Part shown: positions 52,023 to 62,406 of the stretch, in pieces | Layout of the letters: each line of letters begins with the position of its first letter | Position numbering within the stretch: the first letter of the stretch is position 1 | NCBI RefSeq assembly: GCF_963678635.1 | Contig: NW_026971179.1 | Coordinates: forward strand, 104,209 to 168,208 | DNA: 64,000 nucleotides | Direction: 5' to 3' | From: Symsagittifera roscoffensis | Taxonomy: Eukaryota; Xenacoelomorpha; Acoela; Convolutidae | The notes under the pieces: model-generated | What the model was told of the DNA's origin: nothing | The model's input: the letters and a program-made list of their open reading frames with translations, nothing else | Database searches by the model: none | Position numbers and translations under genes: made by a program

Positions 52023-52899
52023 ATGGTAGATTTCAACGTGGATGAATTGATGGACCTGGCAGAGGCATATGTAGGACCGATGGTAGATGCGATCTATCGT
52101 CGGCTAATGGATCGAGACTTCGCTCTGGAGAACCAAGAGGTAGTCATGTTGCTGAACGCCTCGATAAACATCTTGGGGCATGACAACCGTGGGGACCGCC
52201 CAACGGAAGTCCTATTGATGGCAGCATACGGAGAAATAGGAGTGCTAGACCGCCCGAACATGAGAGTGATGAGGTGGAGAAACGGGGCTCTCTCAGGGCG
52301 TGACTTGGCGAACGATCCTGGATTGGGAAGTTCGAGGACCTACAAACCAGGTGAGATGCCCTTGCCCACCAAGCCTAAGCCTGGACTGAGAACAATGCAT
52401 CAAGAAATGAACAGCGAGGCTGCCTCGTCTATTTCACCACTGAGTGTAGCTGTGCCACCAAAGAGAGCGAGAGTAGAAGAGGAGGTTCAAACGCACGAAA
52501 CCATGCGAGATCTAGATGGGATGAAAGGCGAGCTGGAGATGACTAGAAAGGAGCTGGACGAGATGACCAAAACCATGCTCACCATAGAAGAATATAGGGA
52601 TGGGTGGAGGAAGTTGTTTGAATACTGTAACAAGAAGCGGGGTTAAGAGATAAGGCGCTTTAGCCGAGAATACAAGCTGCGATCGGAGCGTCTGTCGTTA
52701 ACGGCAGCCGTAGAAAAAGTGATACCTACAAGGGGTATTCCTCGTGGGCAAAACCCGATGGAATCTTGACGCCTCGAAAAATGAGCCAGACTGTAGAAAC
52801 GCGACTCCCAGCTGCAACTGGTCGAGTGAAAATCCCGGACCCGTGTGATACCTTAGGTGACCCAGTCGTGGAACAGACGACGAGACAGCTGGACGACTA
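52023..52899 (+). pseudogene. Element II second frame, N-terminus
   Basis: The ATG at 52023 opens a 207-residue frame: MVDFNVDELMDLAEAYVGPM, DAIYRRLMDRDFALENQEVV, MLLNASINILGHDN, SGRDLANDPGLGSSRTYKPG, then a charged helical segment (MKGELEMTRKELDEMTKTML) shorter than the coiled coil of element III. It stops at 52644-52646 (KKRG), and 52647-52899 keeps a similar hydrophilic composition with several frame changes before the long frame at 52900. The start fits element III (34379) in both position and sequence. Confidence 0.65.
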
Positions 52900-54867
52900 G
52901 TGGCCAACAGGAATGCGCCAGGTTCCGGGGTGACTGCACCCTATGGAACAATCGACGACACGGGCAGAGTGCAACTTTCCCAAGACGCGATGACCAAAGA
53001 GGGAGTTATCGATGCAACGTTACAAACGAGGAGCTCGAAGGTCCCAGACAGGAAAATCCGAGGGACGCCGGCGAAGAAAGTGTCCCGAGTGATTGATTTA
53101 CAGAAGAACAATCAGTTGAAGTATAACTTCACAGGAGTTCCGAATACGGATCCGAGAGCCTGCTTCAATCGAGCGACCTGGAACTCAGCAGTAAACCTGC
53201 AGCAACCGCCACTGGGGACATCACATCTGATACTGGGAGACAGATTGGTCAGAGTGCTCCAAAATTTGAGGACTTCCTGGATCACCACGGTGATGGCGTT
53301 TGGAGGTGCAACGATAGCCCAAGTATTTATGCTGGTGGAGCTGATGAACCCAGGCAGAATCCTAGTAGGGACGAACAACATCTCGAGAAGCTCAGATGAG
53401 GAAGAGGCACTGCGGGAATCGATGATGGTGTGCCTATTTACTACCCTATGGCAGAAGTTCAACTGCGCGGTACTGACCGTCTGCACTGCACCAATGAGTA
53501 CGAATATGTTGACAGCGGCAGGGAGGAGACATAATGAAGAAGTAATCAGGTGGAACAACATCCTGAGGAATCTCGCGAGTTGGAAGGCCGGAAGGATGAT
53601 CCTTATGGATATTGAGCATGAGCTGAGAGCTATGGATCACGCGAGAATGACTACTGACGGCATCCACTTTGGCAGCATCAAGGGACAAGCTTGGTTGAAT
53701 AGAGTCTTTCAAGAGCGACTAGATGACATGGAAGTAGAACTCTTTGACACGGGAGTGCTGAAAAAGGAAGAGACACCGAACAAACCAGCAATTTCAACAT
53801 TTGTGCCTCCTAACCTGGAAAAACGCTTGGGAGCGGTCCCAGCCAAGACCATCTATAAGCCGCAAAGCTCCAACGAACCCGGGCACAGAACGGATGTACA
53901 AGATCGATTGGGGGTAGCGCCTTTGAGGAGAACGGTCAATCCTAGACGAAGACTAGGGCCTGTCAACTCGACAGTGGAAACGACCAGCACCTCTAGATCG
54001 GCTACGAGATCAGAGACGACGAGCACCAGTCGAGAGGAGCGACGCCCAAACAGGAGCTATCTAATGTGGTCGAGACCAAAACCTTCTCCCTGGCACATAT
54101 ATAAAGATGATCTGATGAAACTGAATCTTCAGACGGTGAATTTTGCAGCAGGTGCCATGAGGATGCTGAATGGAGCGAGGTTATCTGTCAGCGGATTGTA
54201 CTCGATAGCAGGAGTGGACTGGTTGATAGCTGCTGGCATGAATTTCAGCTCTACAACTGCCTTGAGGTTTAACGACCTAGAGGGACTGCCCTTGAACAAT
54301 ACAATGGGACCAGTGAATGCTAGACCGTTACAAGACGTAAAACTGAATCACGATGAAGGAAATCGAGAAGAGAGACCTGGAAGATTCTTGATAACGAGGG
54401 CGCCGATTGGACAACATGTGAAGATGTTCAGGCAGGTGAAAGCACCCCCAGGCCATGTGAAAGAAAGAGCATACCCGAAACAAGTGAATCAGGAAGGTGA
54501 TGTTCAGAGATACGGTGGGTTGCAGGCGATAAAGAAAGACGAAACCATCTTTGCTGCATACGACCAGGCAGAAATGAGGATGGCCAAAATCATGATAGTC
54601 GCGAACTCAGACTTCGTACATACCTCCAAGTTTCGGTTTTGGCCTGACGTAATAATTTTGGCAGCTTTCGACCTGGATCTACCACAATCCGTGTCGATGG
54701 CGATCGGAGTGCAAAGGCAGACGGATATGAACCCAATCACGATTGCGTTCGCTGGCATCAATGACCATCTACACAGCAGAGGTTTCCTGAGCAGACTCAG
54801 AGAGCCTACGACATCCGGAAAACGCTGTATGGCCAGCGATAAAAGATATCCTCGAGTCGATGGGTGA
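52900..54867 (+). CDS. Element II second frame: first SGNH-like domain and start of the second
   Basis: A 655-residue open frame. First domain, about residues 105-275: SHLILGDRLVRVL (Arg115 where Ser is expected), FGGATIAQVF, RILVGTNNIS (residues 157-162), CAVLTVCTAPMS and DGIHFGSIKGQAWL (Asp253, His256). Residues 280-400 are a Ser/Thr/Arg-rich spacer. Residues 415-480 have WSRPKPSPWHIYKDDLMKLN and a conserved LPLNNTMGPVNARPL. The second domain begins near residue 560 with KIMIVANSDF (Ser570) and has IAFAGINDHLHSRG (Asn621, Asp622). The frame is lost near 54820 and the protein goes on in the frame ending 56032. SGNH hydrolases act on ester bonds; the substrate is unknown. Confidence 0.7.
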   Translation: MANRNAPGSGVTAPYGTIDDTGRVQLSQDAMTKEGVIDATLQTRSSKVPDRKIRGTPAKKVSRVIDLQKNNQLKYNFTGVPNTDPRACFNRATWNSAVNLQQPPLGTSHLILGDRLVRVLQNLRTSWITTVMAFGGATIAQVFMLVELMNPGRILVGTNNISRSSDEEEALRESMMVCLFTTLWQKFNCAVLTVCTAPMSTNMLTAAGRRHNEEVIRWNNILRNLASWKAGRMILMDIEHELRAMDHARMTTDGIHFGSIKGQAWLNRVFQERLDDMEVELFDTGVLKKEETPNKPAISTFVPPNLEKRLGAVPAKTIYKPQSSNEPGHRTDVQDRLGVAPLRRTVNPRRRLGPVNSTVETTSTSRSATRSETTSTSREERRPNRSYLMWSRPKPSPWHIYKDDLMKLNLQTVNFAAGAMRMLNGARLSVSGLYSIAGVDWLIAAGMNFSSTTALRFNDLEGLPLNNTMGPVNARPLQDVKLNHDEGNREERPGRFLITRAPIGQHVKMFRQVKAPPGHVKERAYPKQVNQEGDVQRYGGLQAIKKDETIFAAYDQAEMRMAKIMIVANSDFVHTSKFRFWPDVIILAAFDLDLPQSVSMAIGVQRQTDMNPITIAFAGINDHLHSRGFLSRLREPTTSGKRCMASDKRYPRVDG

Positions 54868-56032
54868 AGTAGTAGATACCCTGAAAGAAGTTTCCTTCAC
54901 CAGGATAACACCGAGAGCCGTGTTCGCGCTGTCTCCGGCGTATGCACATCTCCCAGATGGACTAAAGTTCGTGTATGCGATTGTGGCTTTGATCTCGGAA
55001 GGGAAATATGATGTGATGATATCGGCCACTAATCGCGAGATAGAAATGGAGAACCTGAGACCACTCAGGGCTGAACTACCTGCGGTGTGGTCGGATATCT
55101 CGAATGCGATGAGAGGATTCAAGGACCAATCACTACACATGCTAGTATTGGACGAAGTGCTGGGGTTGGAACTGTCCAACTTCAGTCGACAACTCAAGTT
55201 GAAGCCAGGAATAGATGACGACCATCGAGTAATTGTGGCGATTTCGAATGACTTATGGTTCCGAGGAATGGGCATAAAGGAGGAAGGGGAGAGAAGAAAG
55301 AAATCCAAGGATACAAGAGCTCACTTGGAAGCGATGGTTTTGAGAACCAAGCCAGGAGCTAATCAGTGGCTACACCTAACTCCTCGAGTAGCGGCATGGG
55401 GTGCGGATGCTTTTGAGCAAGGCCCAGTGATGATCAGGAAGATTCATGCATACCTGGTGAAGGAGGTGAACCTGGCCGAAAATGCCGAGGAGAAGGCAGC
55501 CGAGTTTGTAAACAGAGTGTGCCAAATTACCCTGGAAACTTTCTGGACTCACAAGGTGAAGGGAGAAGAAGGCTTTGAACGTACTGATAGCATGCTGGAA
55601 GGGCTGGGAGTCGGATGGACCGCGTCCTTCTTGGCAAACGTCTACCCGAAACTCTATCGATATTTGATAAAAGAATTCCTCCAAGCAGTGGTGGAAGTAT
55701 CAATCGTTGAAATACTAGCCTTGTTTGTCACGTTTGGAGCAGAGAACTTCGTAAAAGGACCAATTGTGCTGCTCGCCGAAGGAATTCAGAACTTGCGGTT
55801 AGATGGACTTCTAACATTGATTGCGATAACACATAGAAACTTGGGAGGACTGATGAACTTGACACGCTACCCAGAGCAGATGAGAGAGAATGTGAGGAAG
55901 TTCGACGTGAAGAAAGCCACGGATTCTTGGAATAAGATAAGAGATTTGAGACATATCCTTATCAAGTCCTCCTTCAACAGAATCGCTTTGGAACAGGAGA
56001 AGATGAGACGATTGAGAGGGAGGAAGACGTGA
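54860..56032 (+). CDS. Element II second SGNH-like domain, C-terminal part and following region
   Basis: A 390-residue frame that overlaps the previous one by 8 bases; similarity begins some 20 codons upstream. FALSPAYAHLPDGLKFVYAI, SATNREIEMENLRPLRAELP, LHMLVLDEVLGLELSNFSRQ and GIDDDHRVIVAISNDLWFRG (Asp119-His122 as candidate block V) match element III closely. The later part (residues 150-390) is mostly helical: AMVLRTKPGANQWLHLTPRV, AFVTFGAENFVKGPIVLLAE and LRLDGLLTLIAITHRNLGG. No transmembrane helix is convincing. A frameshift near 55970 moves the gene into the frame starting at 56029. Confidence 0.65.
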   Translation: MGEVVDTLKEVSFTRITPRAVFALSPAYAHLPDGLKFVYAIVALISEGKYDVMISATNREIEMENLRPLRAELPAVWSDISNAMRGFKDQSLHMLVLDEVLGLELSNFSRQLKLKPGIDDDHRVIVAISNDLWFRGMGIKEEGERRKKSKDTRAHLEAMVLRTKPGANQWLHLTPRVAAWGADAFEQGPVMIRKIHAYLVKEVNLAENAEEKAAEFVNRVCQITLETFWTHKVKGEEGFERTDSMLEGLGVGWTASFLANVYPKLYRYLIKEFLQAVVEVSIVEILALFVTFGAENFVKGPIVLLAEGIQNLRLDGLLTLIAITHRNLGGLMNLTRYPEQMRENVRKFDVKKATDSWNKIRDLRHILIKSSFNRIALEQEKMRRLRGRKT

Positions 56033-57848
56033 GACGACATGTCGGGGGCATGCCCCTGCTAACTGACCTAAGCTTGGCTATGAGGACCGATCCCTTAGCG
56101 TTGATCAGAGGAGCCACGGAGTTTGTGACAGTGATCTATGGACCAGCAGTCACGTTTGCGTTCCCTGATGTTAAGGTGAAAGCGTACAGGAGGTCGGTGC
56201 TGCACCTGAACCTCATATCAGCAGTGGACGGGAGTGTGCTGAACTAGTGTGAGCAGCATTTATTGCGGGAACTCATTAGTGAAGATCTGTTGTTTGGAAA
56301 GATAGCAGAGCCTGAAATGAGGGTCGTCAACTTCGACGATCACTTTCCTGATCGTATTTGAGAAGTGGAGAGAGGGCACATTGAAGTATTTCCGAAGCTC
56401 TGGAATCTAAGGCCCTATGACAAGATGAATGGTGATACAACAAGAATTCCTCGTCTCACTACAGCATACCATAGAGTGAGAGAAGAGACGAAAGGCTGGG
56501 GTGATTACAAGAAGCTGCCGGAGGAAATCCCTGAGATCCATCTGATAAGAAGGATGTTGCTCGGAGCAGTCTCCGTAGTGCAAACTCCTAGGCTGAGAGT
56601 GTTTGAGACCATTGAAAGGAGGGTAGCGAAATTCTCGGAAACGATGGATCCGTGTTTTGTGGGCAGGAATACCGCAGTGTTACAGTATACGCGATTTGCT
56701 TATACGGATCAAGCGACGAGAAGCCGCATAAGCAATGCCGCGACTCCGAAGCCTGGAGCGTTTTACACGGAATGGGCAGAACTGAATTTGGCGCCTGTGA
56801 GGATCATAGGCAGAGCCGATTTACCAGAGGCCTCCCTGATTTTAACGAGTGTGAAACCAGAGTTAACGGTGGGAGGAACGCTACGGACGAGAACCTTCCT
56901 AGCACCATTCGGCTATGAGGAGATCAAAATAGTCTATGGAGAGGAGGAAGATCGATCAGCCGGCAGGCTAATCATACCGAAATTTCCGGAAAGTGTCAGA
57001 ACGGAAGAGCAAGGGCCCTCAACTTTGAAAGATAGATCAAAGGAGATGATGGGCAGGGAGGAAGCCGTCGATGGCAAGAACCTATGCAAGAGGATCCTGA
57101 TCAAGCAGAGAAAGGGGACGATAAAGCATCGACAGGAGGAATATCCAGCCTGGATTTCAATTTCCTCAGTGACTTTGAAAACAACGCCGACAGGTTGGGA
57201 AAGACTGAACCAGTAAACGAAAGTACTTCGACACTGGAACCTCCGTCGGCTTTTGTGGAAATGAACCGGAATTTGCCGGAGAGCAGCTCTCCGGGCAATT
57301 CCAAAGACAGAGAACAAAGACTCCTTATGGAATCACCAAGGAGAAGAAGGATAGAAGGCGCTGCCAGAGTACCCTTCTTGGGAACGTTATCCGAAGAAGA
57401 GTGGGAGGTGCATCACCGAGACCATGAAAGCACCGGGAGGTGCATCACTGAGACCATGACGGGATGTAGATTGGACAGAGTGGCCTTTATGGAAGAAGTC
57501 TGGACAGACGTTCAGAGCTACGGAACCCAGTCCATTTTGAAAGTGGGTCTCAACCGACCACTAATGCGGGAAATCCTTGACAAACTCGACGAGTGCGAAG
57601 GGAGATTGAGTGAGTTGTTGATCGACTCAGCCACTGACGAAAGTGAAGCAAACTCTCCTATCAAGATGACGCCGCAAGAAGATAAAGAAGAAGTGGTATA
57701 TCTGTCGAGAACCAGGAAAGGAACGATGCGATCGAAATTGGTGATAGATAAGATTAATGAAATAAAGATGAAACTAGGCAGCAAAGTGATACCGAGGAGA
57801 GCGGAAAAAACTAAGGTGGTTTCTGAAATCTCGATAAAAGCTGTCAAC
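56029..57848 (+). pseudogene. Element II second frame, middle region, truncated
   Basis: Frames 56029-56247, 56365-57216 and 57084-57851. The first has GGMPLLTDLSLAMRTDPLAL and YGPAVTFAFPDVKVKAYRR and ends in a TAG after VDGSVLN, where element III reads Glu-Leu-Asn-Trp. The second has PKLWNLRPYDKMNGDTTRIP, QTPRLRVFETIERRVAKF, DPCFVGRNTAVLQYTRFAYT and APFGYEEIKIVYGEEEDRSA. The third has RVPFLGTLSEEEWEVHHRD, SILKVGLNRPLMREILDKLD and MRSKLVIDKINEIKMKLGSK. It ends abruptly at 57848 (SIKAVN), where element IV continues for ~1,000 more codons. Similarity to element IV 63876-62700 is very high. Confidence 0.7.
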
Positions 57849-57893
57849 TAGTAGCCCTGTTTTTAGGAGTGACCTTGTGGTCTGGAGATACTG
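57849..57893. repeat. 45-bp inverted piece of LTR at the end of element II
   Basis: tagtagccctgtttttagga at 57849 and on to gagatactg (57892) is the reverse complement, with few changes, of 58125-58168 inside the LTR to the right. It sits exactly between the broken end of element II and the LTR edge at 57894. It supplies the stop codon that ends the element II frame. Confidence 0.8.
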
Positions 57894-58805
57894 TGTAAGG
57901 TTCGCCCGGAAGTACTTATCGACGGAAAATAGAGCTAAGCTATAAAACGACTGGCCAGCGTCTAAACAGAGCTCTACATGCTTTTCAACGTCTCTACCAA
58001 AGCCAGTTCTTTTGGTGGTCTTTCTAACATGGGGTCGACAAAAACGTTACTGTTCTCCGGCTTCGAGCATAACGCTCAATTTAACTTAATTACATGCAAA
58101 ATTAGTGTGCTCATGGCTGGGTCTCAGTATCCCCAGACCACGAGGTCACTCCTAAAACAGGGCTACTACTACTTATTATATTACTATTGTTTTTGTTCAG
58201 TAGATAAAAATCATCTTCTCCGTCGAAGATGGATCAACCCTTTCCCCTAACTCCTAGCTTCTCATCGTCGTAAAATGAATTCAAATGTTAAATAAATTCA
58301 ATTCAAGACATAACCGGGAAGCTAAAAGTATATATAAAACAGTTTCAGTTCAAATTCCGAGACCCCTCCGGATTCCTGAATCCGGGGAAATAACAACCTT
58401 ATCTTCCTTCCGGAACGCTGTTTTTCTACACTTCACCGTTGTTGTGAACGGCCTTGCAACGATTGTAGCGACATAATCGTTGCAACTCGGAACGGTCTCT
58501 GCTAACTCTGCTATTCGTTGTTGTTTTTCTATCGCAATTCTCGTAGTTATCACTATCGCAACTATTGTTGTTCTGATTTTCTTCTGGTTTTCTTCCAAAA
58601 TGGCGGTTTTTGCCGTTTCTCAGAAGTGCGATTTCTCAGTTGAATTTTTAAAAATTCAAAACACCAGAATATCTTGACCTTCACCGTTTGACTAATCGTC
58701 CCAATAACGTCACTAATCTCTCAAAACTGTCAATTCGGAAGGTTAGCTGCTAACTTTTCGAAATCGCCGAATCTGCATTTTTGTCCATTCTGGTCGAATG
58801 TCACA
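57894..58805 (-). repeat. 3' LTR of element IV, family B (912 bp)
   Basis: Left edge tgtaaggttcgcccgg, right edge tggtcgaatgtcaca, hence TGTGACATTC...CCTTACA on the minus strand. It matches 13756-14672 throughout, with the hairpin tccgtc/gatgga at 58219-58233, the block tcatggctgggtctcag and the tcttccaaaatggcgg block near 58590. On its right lies the polypurine tract of element IV, so it is the 3' LTR of the minus-strand element that fills the rest of the window. Confidence 0.85.
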
Positions 58806-58816
58806 TACTCCCCGGA
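58806..58816 (-). promoter_or_regulatory. Polypurine tract of element IV
   Basis: Minus strand TGTCCGGGGAGTA runs into the LTR start TGTGACATT at 58805. The core CCGGGGAGTA is identical to that of element III although the LTRs belong to different families. Confidence 0.65.
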
Positions 58817-59629
58817 CAGCCCGGTCAATGTCCCCATTGAATCTCGCAAAGTTCGTAAAATTGGTACAATGTCAGCGAACAGAATTTACAAAATGCACGA
58901 AATTACTTTTATCCGCGTCATATTGACTCACTGCAGAATATAAATGGCATTGTACTACTCTACTAAAAACCTTCCAAAATATTTCACTAATCTGCACTTT
59001 GAGGATATGACTTAAGCTAAAACATCTTTTCTGACTTTCAATGTCAATGATTTAATACTTTTTCTCCTAGGTTTTAAAAGGTGTTAGTTTGCAGGACAGT
59101 CTTTGCCAACCAACAAGCTAAAATTATCCTACTATGCTTCTTCCCTTCGGAATTTTTAGTTGTTATTGGTCCTGAATATTAAAATTAAGGAACTCTGTGA
59201 TTAGAAAGAACAATGAAACAATCTCCCTCTTCGAGAAATTACCCAAGCCTTTCATGTCACCACAAAGTGATCAGTTTTCCTAGTTGATTAAAAACAATCA
59301 TGCAGGCTAGAATATTTAAATATAAGCTTTACTCAAATAAATAGTAGGTGTCTCTAAAGCCACTAACTAAAATCAAAATGCAAATTTATAAATGCAACAA
59401 ATTCTTTAATGCTCAAAACTCAACTAAATGTTTTCTTTCAGTTTTCAATTACAACTTGGTTGCTTAGTTTCTCACTTGAGTTTTTGTTACACACATAAAA
59501 CAATTCTGAGTTTTAACTTCTTCTCTCTTGTCACTTCTTTGTTTCTTCTTTTTTCGTCGTTTAGAAGTTCTAAAACTTCTAAATACTTCTAATTTTCTTT
59601 CTTTTCGCATCTTGTTTTCCGGCCATTAT
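58817..59629 (-). other. 3' untranslated region of element IV
   Basis: About 810 A/T-rich bases between the end of the second frame (stop at 59630) and the polypurine tract. Stretches such as 59520-59600 are T/C-rich. No open frame of note, no tandem repeat and no recognised RNA. Confidence 0.5.
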
Positions 59630-60350
59630 TCAATGCTCCATCTCCTCCTCCTGCGACATTGACTCTGTACTTTTAGTTTCTGTGTCTTGCAACACATCGT
59701 TAGCTATTCTGACGCTGTTGGAAGCAGTCATCCAACACTTCTGCACTTCTACCCTTTGTTTACAACAAGGTAGGGGATCTACGTTAGATTGTCTGTTTCT
59801 GCAGAAGCTGTTGTGGAGACACAACGTCACGTTTCTCTCCAAATCTTCCTTCAACATCTCTTCTTTCTCTCTTCCATCACGTTCACTCATCCTGGAGATT
59901 CTCTTCACGGCGGTGGTCACTGCATTCCGATGAGTCACGAAAGCTCGCCTGAAAGCTCTTGCCCCAATGTCCAGCTGATATACACTGTACACTCTGCCGT
60001 GCTTCGACATATGCTTCTTGGCATACTCATACAATCATGCAGTCATGTTGGCTCTAAACCATGGCATCAGTCGTCTCCTTGCCGATTGGAATGTTTAGAA
60101 TCTTGCACCTTGCCTCAAAAAGATCTAAATCTCTTAGATAATCCAATTTCTGCTATTGTTCTCTCGTCGGTGCCTCCTGTCTATTGTTCTCCTTCACATG
60201 AGCTTCCAGCCATCGTATCGCCATCATAACTCCAACTATCACTATTTTTATGGGCCGTGATGAGTCTGGTAAACCCATGGAGAGCAGCTTTCCAGAGTCC
60301 CAGCTCAACACCAGATTATTACGTTCGGGGTACCACCATGTTTGCAGCAA
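59630..60350 (-). pseudogene. Element IV second frame, C-terminal end
   Basis: Frames 60350-60153 and 60034-59630. The first has LQTWWYPERNNLVLSWDSGK, preceded in the shifted frame by a Pro-Cys-His-Cys, and SMGLPDSSRPIKIVIVGVMM, matching element III 26260-26115. The second has HGRVYSVYQLDIGARAFRRA, FVTHRNAVTTAVKRISRMSE and a tail with SMSQEEEMEH before the stop at 59630. It is basic in the middle and acidic at the very end in both elements III and IV. No known domain is recognised. The C-terminal position just before the 3' UTR suggests the true end of the protein. Confidence 0.6.
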
Positions 60351-61383
60351 GCAATGGCAAGGAACTCGTCATGTGTCAACTTGATGCTCCTCCAATTACG
60401 CTTTCCCGAAGCTTCCAGTAGTGGTTCCACTTCCATCATCACTCGGTGGACTTCATCATTCTCGTCTACTGTGTTGTAATCTGTAACGGTTGATCCTCTC
60501 TGTTTTTGTCTTTCATGGTCACTGAAGTTCCCACTGACGTATCCCATGAACTTCTTTCCCAGTTTTGATTCTAACTCCTCCCCAGTTCTCTCCGGTACTG
60601 CCGAGAATATCCTGCACAGTAATTCATAAGACTTTTCCGACATTCTTGCTAGTCTTACACACTTTGACACTGAGAAGGCTTGATCCACGATCGTTCTCGT
60701 ACTTTTTACATCCACAGCCACGAAATGCACTGAGTATCTGCTCTTACACATTGGAGCTAATGTCGATCCCACCAAATATTGCGCTCCCGATTGTCTGCGA
60801 TAATCTTCACTGTGTCTGATGTTCATTTCCGCCTCGATCGCTTCCCTCCATTTTCCTATGTGCTTTTGCTCAGTTTGCAAAACTCCTGGGTACACTCCTG
60901 GGCCGTGACCATCTCATGTTTCTGTTCTAGATTCAATAGTGACTCTAAAGTAGCAAGCATACTGTAGAATCCTAGAGCCGTCACTAGATTCACCTCGGTT
61001 CTTCCATGACAATCTGCGATCAATTCCGTTTCCGTTTTCGCTTTCATCACAATGTTCCCAAACATTATTGTCAACTGCTGGTGTTGTCTCTCTAGAGTTT
61101 TCAGGCAATCCAGACTTCCACAAATGTGACCTTCCAGTACACAGATTTCTGCCAGACAGCTACCAGGTTTAACCCAGTCTTCTGGTCCCCAGCCAGGCAA
61201 CTCCACTTTATCTTCCCCGTTGCTCTTAGAGGCTGTTGTCATCATATTGTATATGATATTAAGATCACGCAGGTTACAGTCCGCAATTAGTTCCCTCTGC
61301 ACATCTTGTGTTGCAAGTAGTATTGAATCAGCATTGGGACTAGGACACCACGACGGTCTCATCAGTTCCCACACTACCATCAA
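60305..61383 (-). pseudogene. Element IV second frame, Cys/His-containing segment
   Basis: Frames 61383-60856 and 60895-60305. The first has WELMRPSWCPSPNADSILLA, then PGSCLAEICVLEGHICGSLDC (61165-61105), aligning with PGSCLDLTRGGGGHTCDGRS in element III, so Cys, His-x-Cys and x4-Cys are conserved. VNLVTALGFYSMLATLESLL follows. The second has VLQTEQKHIGKWREAIEAEM, VRLARMSEKSYELLCRIFSA and VMMEVEPLLEASGKRNWRSI. The pattern could be a zinc site. Both elements agree over several hundred residues, which argues for real coding constraint. Confidence 0.6.
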
Positions 61384-61399
61384 GCTCGTTCTCAGTTAT

Positions 61400-62406
61400 T
61401 CATCTGATAATCCCAACCCAAACTCCACTCGTTTGTCGGATTCTGGCACGGAAGGTGCAGCTACCTTTTCTTCTAATACTAGTCCCACTTCTTATGGTTG
61501 CAATTCTAGACGTCCAGAATCTTGGCAACACTGCTTGCTCGTAATCAAAGAAGTCATCGCGTATGTCTTCACTGAGAAACGGGTTGTACGCTATCCCTAT
61601 GACTCCGGACACGTAACTGTATGACTTCTTTCTGATCGGTCCACAGTATTCATTGGGTTTCGGCAGTGCTCCCATAGGTTCCTTAGTGAGCTTCAGCTCC
61701 TCATTGGAGAATCTCCTGATTCTGTCTAATTTCATCATGTGTTCTAGTTCCACGGGCTCTTTCATGTTCACCCTCATTGGTTTGCTTTGATGTATATCCA
61801 GCAGTGCTAGCTAGAGTAAGGCTTTCGCTCGTTCATCACCTTCTCTCAGCATCTTGAAACAAGTATTCAATGCTGGCACTGAAATTTTCTCTATCATGAA
61901 TCGGATGAAACAGAGAGCGTCTCTCCGCTTCGCGCACGCTACTGTCATTCCCTCTTGGATTATCAGATCCCTCATGATCGTCATCAGGAAGGCCTTTTCT
62001 TCTTTCGATCTCTTCCTTTGTTCTGAATCATATTCCTCGCGAGTCAGTCCGATCATGCACCAGGCGAACCTCAGTTGTAATTCAGTCCTCACGTAGGGTA
62101 CTGCTATCAGAGCGTATCCTCGGTGCAGTCCTCATCTCTTCCTCAAAATACCGTAACACTACAGCTTTCCATGGAAGGCTCACCAATTGCTCGATCGTTT
62201 CTGCCTGCATCTCAGACGACGCTAGAGTCCCTTATGCTTTCTGCTTGAGGGTGGTGCCTTGCATCATTGTCTCCAGATAACCTTCCATGACACTCTTGTC
62301 TTCCAGAGCCATTAAATGTCATCTGGCCGAGTTTATGTACTCCAACATCTCCATGTATCCACCGGCGGGTTCATCTATTGATACAGTCTCTGACAGTGTC
62401 AGTAGG
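61400..62406 (-). pseudogene. Element IV second frame, helical segment
   Basis: Frames 62092-61811 and 61777-61400, plus decayed sequence up to 62406. LQLRFAWCMIGLTREEYDSE, MTIMRDLIIQEGMTVACAKR and FIRFMIEKISVPALNTCFKM form one piece. MKLDRIRRFSNEELKLTKEP, YVSGVIGIAYNPFLSEDIRD and DDFFDYEQAVLPRFW form the next. Upstream, YFEEEMRTAPR near 62130 matches element III DYFEEAMRTPS. Stops occur near 62320 and 62235. Function unknown. Confidence 0.5.

Larger units (their letters stand above)
15158..57848 (+). mobile_element. Element II: giant Ty3/gypsy-like copy, split by element III
   Basis: Plus-strand element: partial LTR, leader (15893-18795), gag (18796-21460), pol up to 23957, then element III (23958-48461), then the rest of pol from 48462, a macrodomain-like extension, and the second large frame to 57848. 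The reading frame that stops in the LTR at 23960 continues in the same sense and same family at 48462 with QHPGQGSFSGES. Coding content without the insert is about 14.5 kb, truncated at 57848. The protease region is deleted at about 21690, and frameshifts and nonsense codons are common. Confidence 0.8.

Noticed and set aside
54860-56032. Envelope glycoprotein in the post-integrase module
   Set aside because: No signal peptide, no clear transmembrane helix and no furin-like or fusion-peptide pattern; motifs point to SGNH-type enzymes instead.
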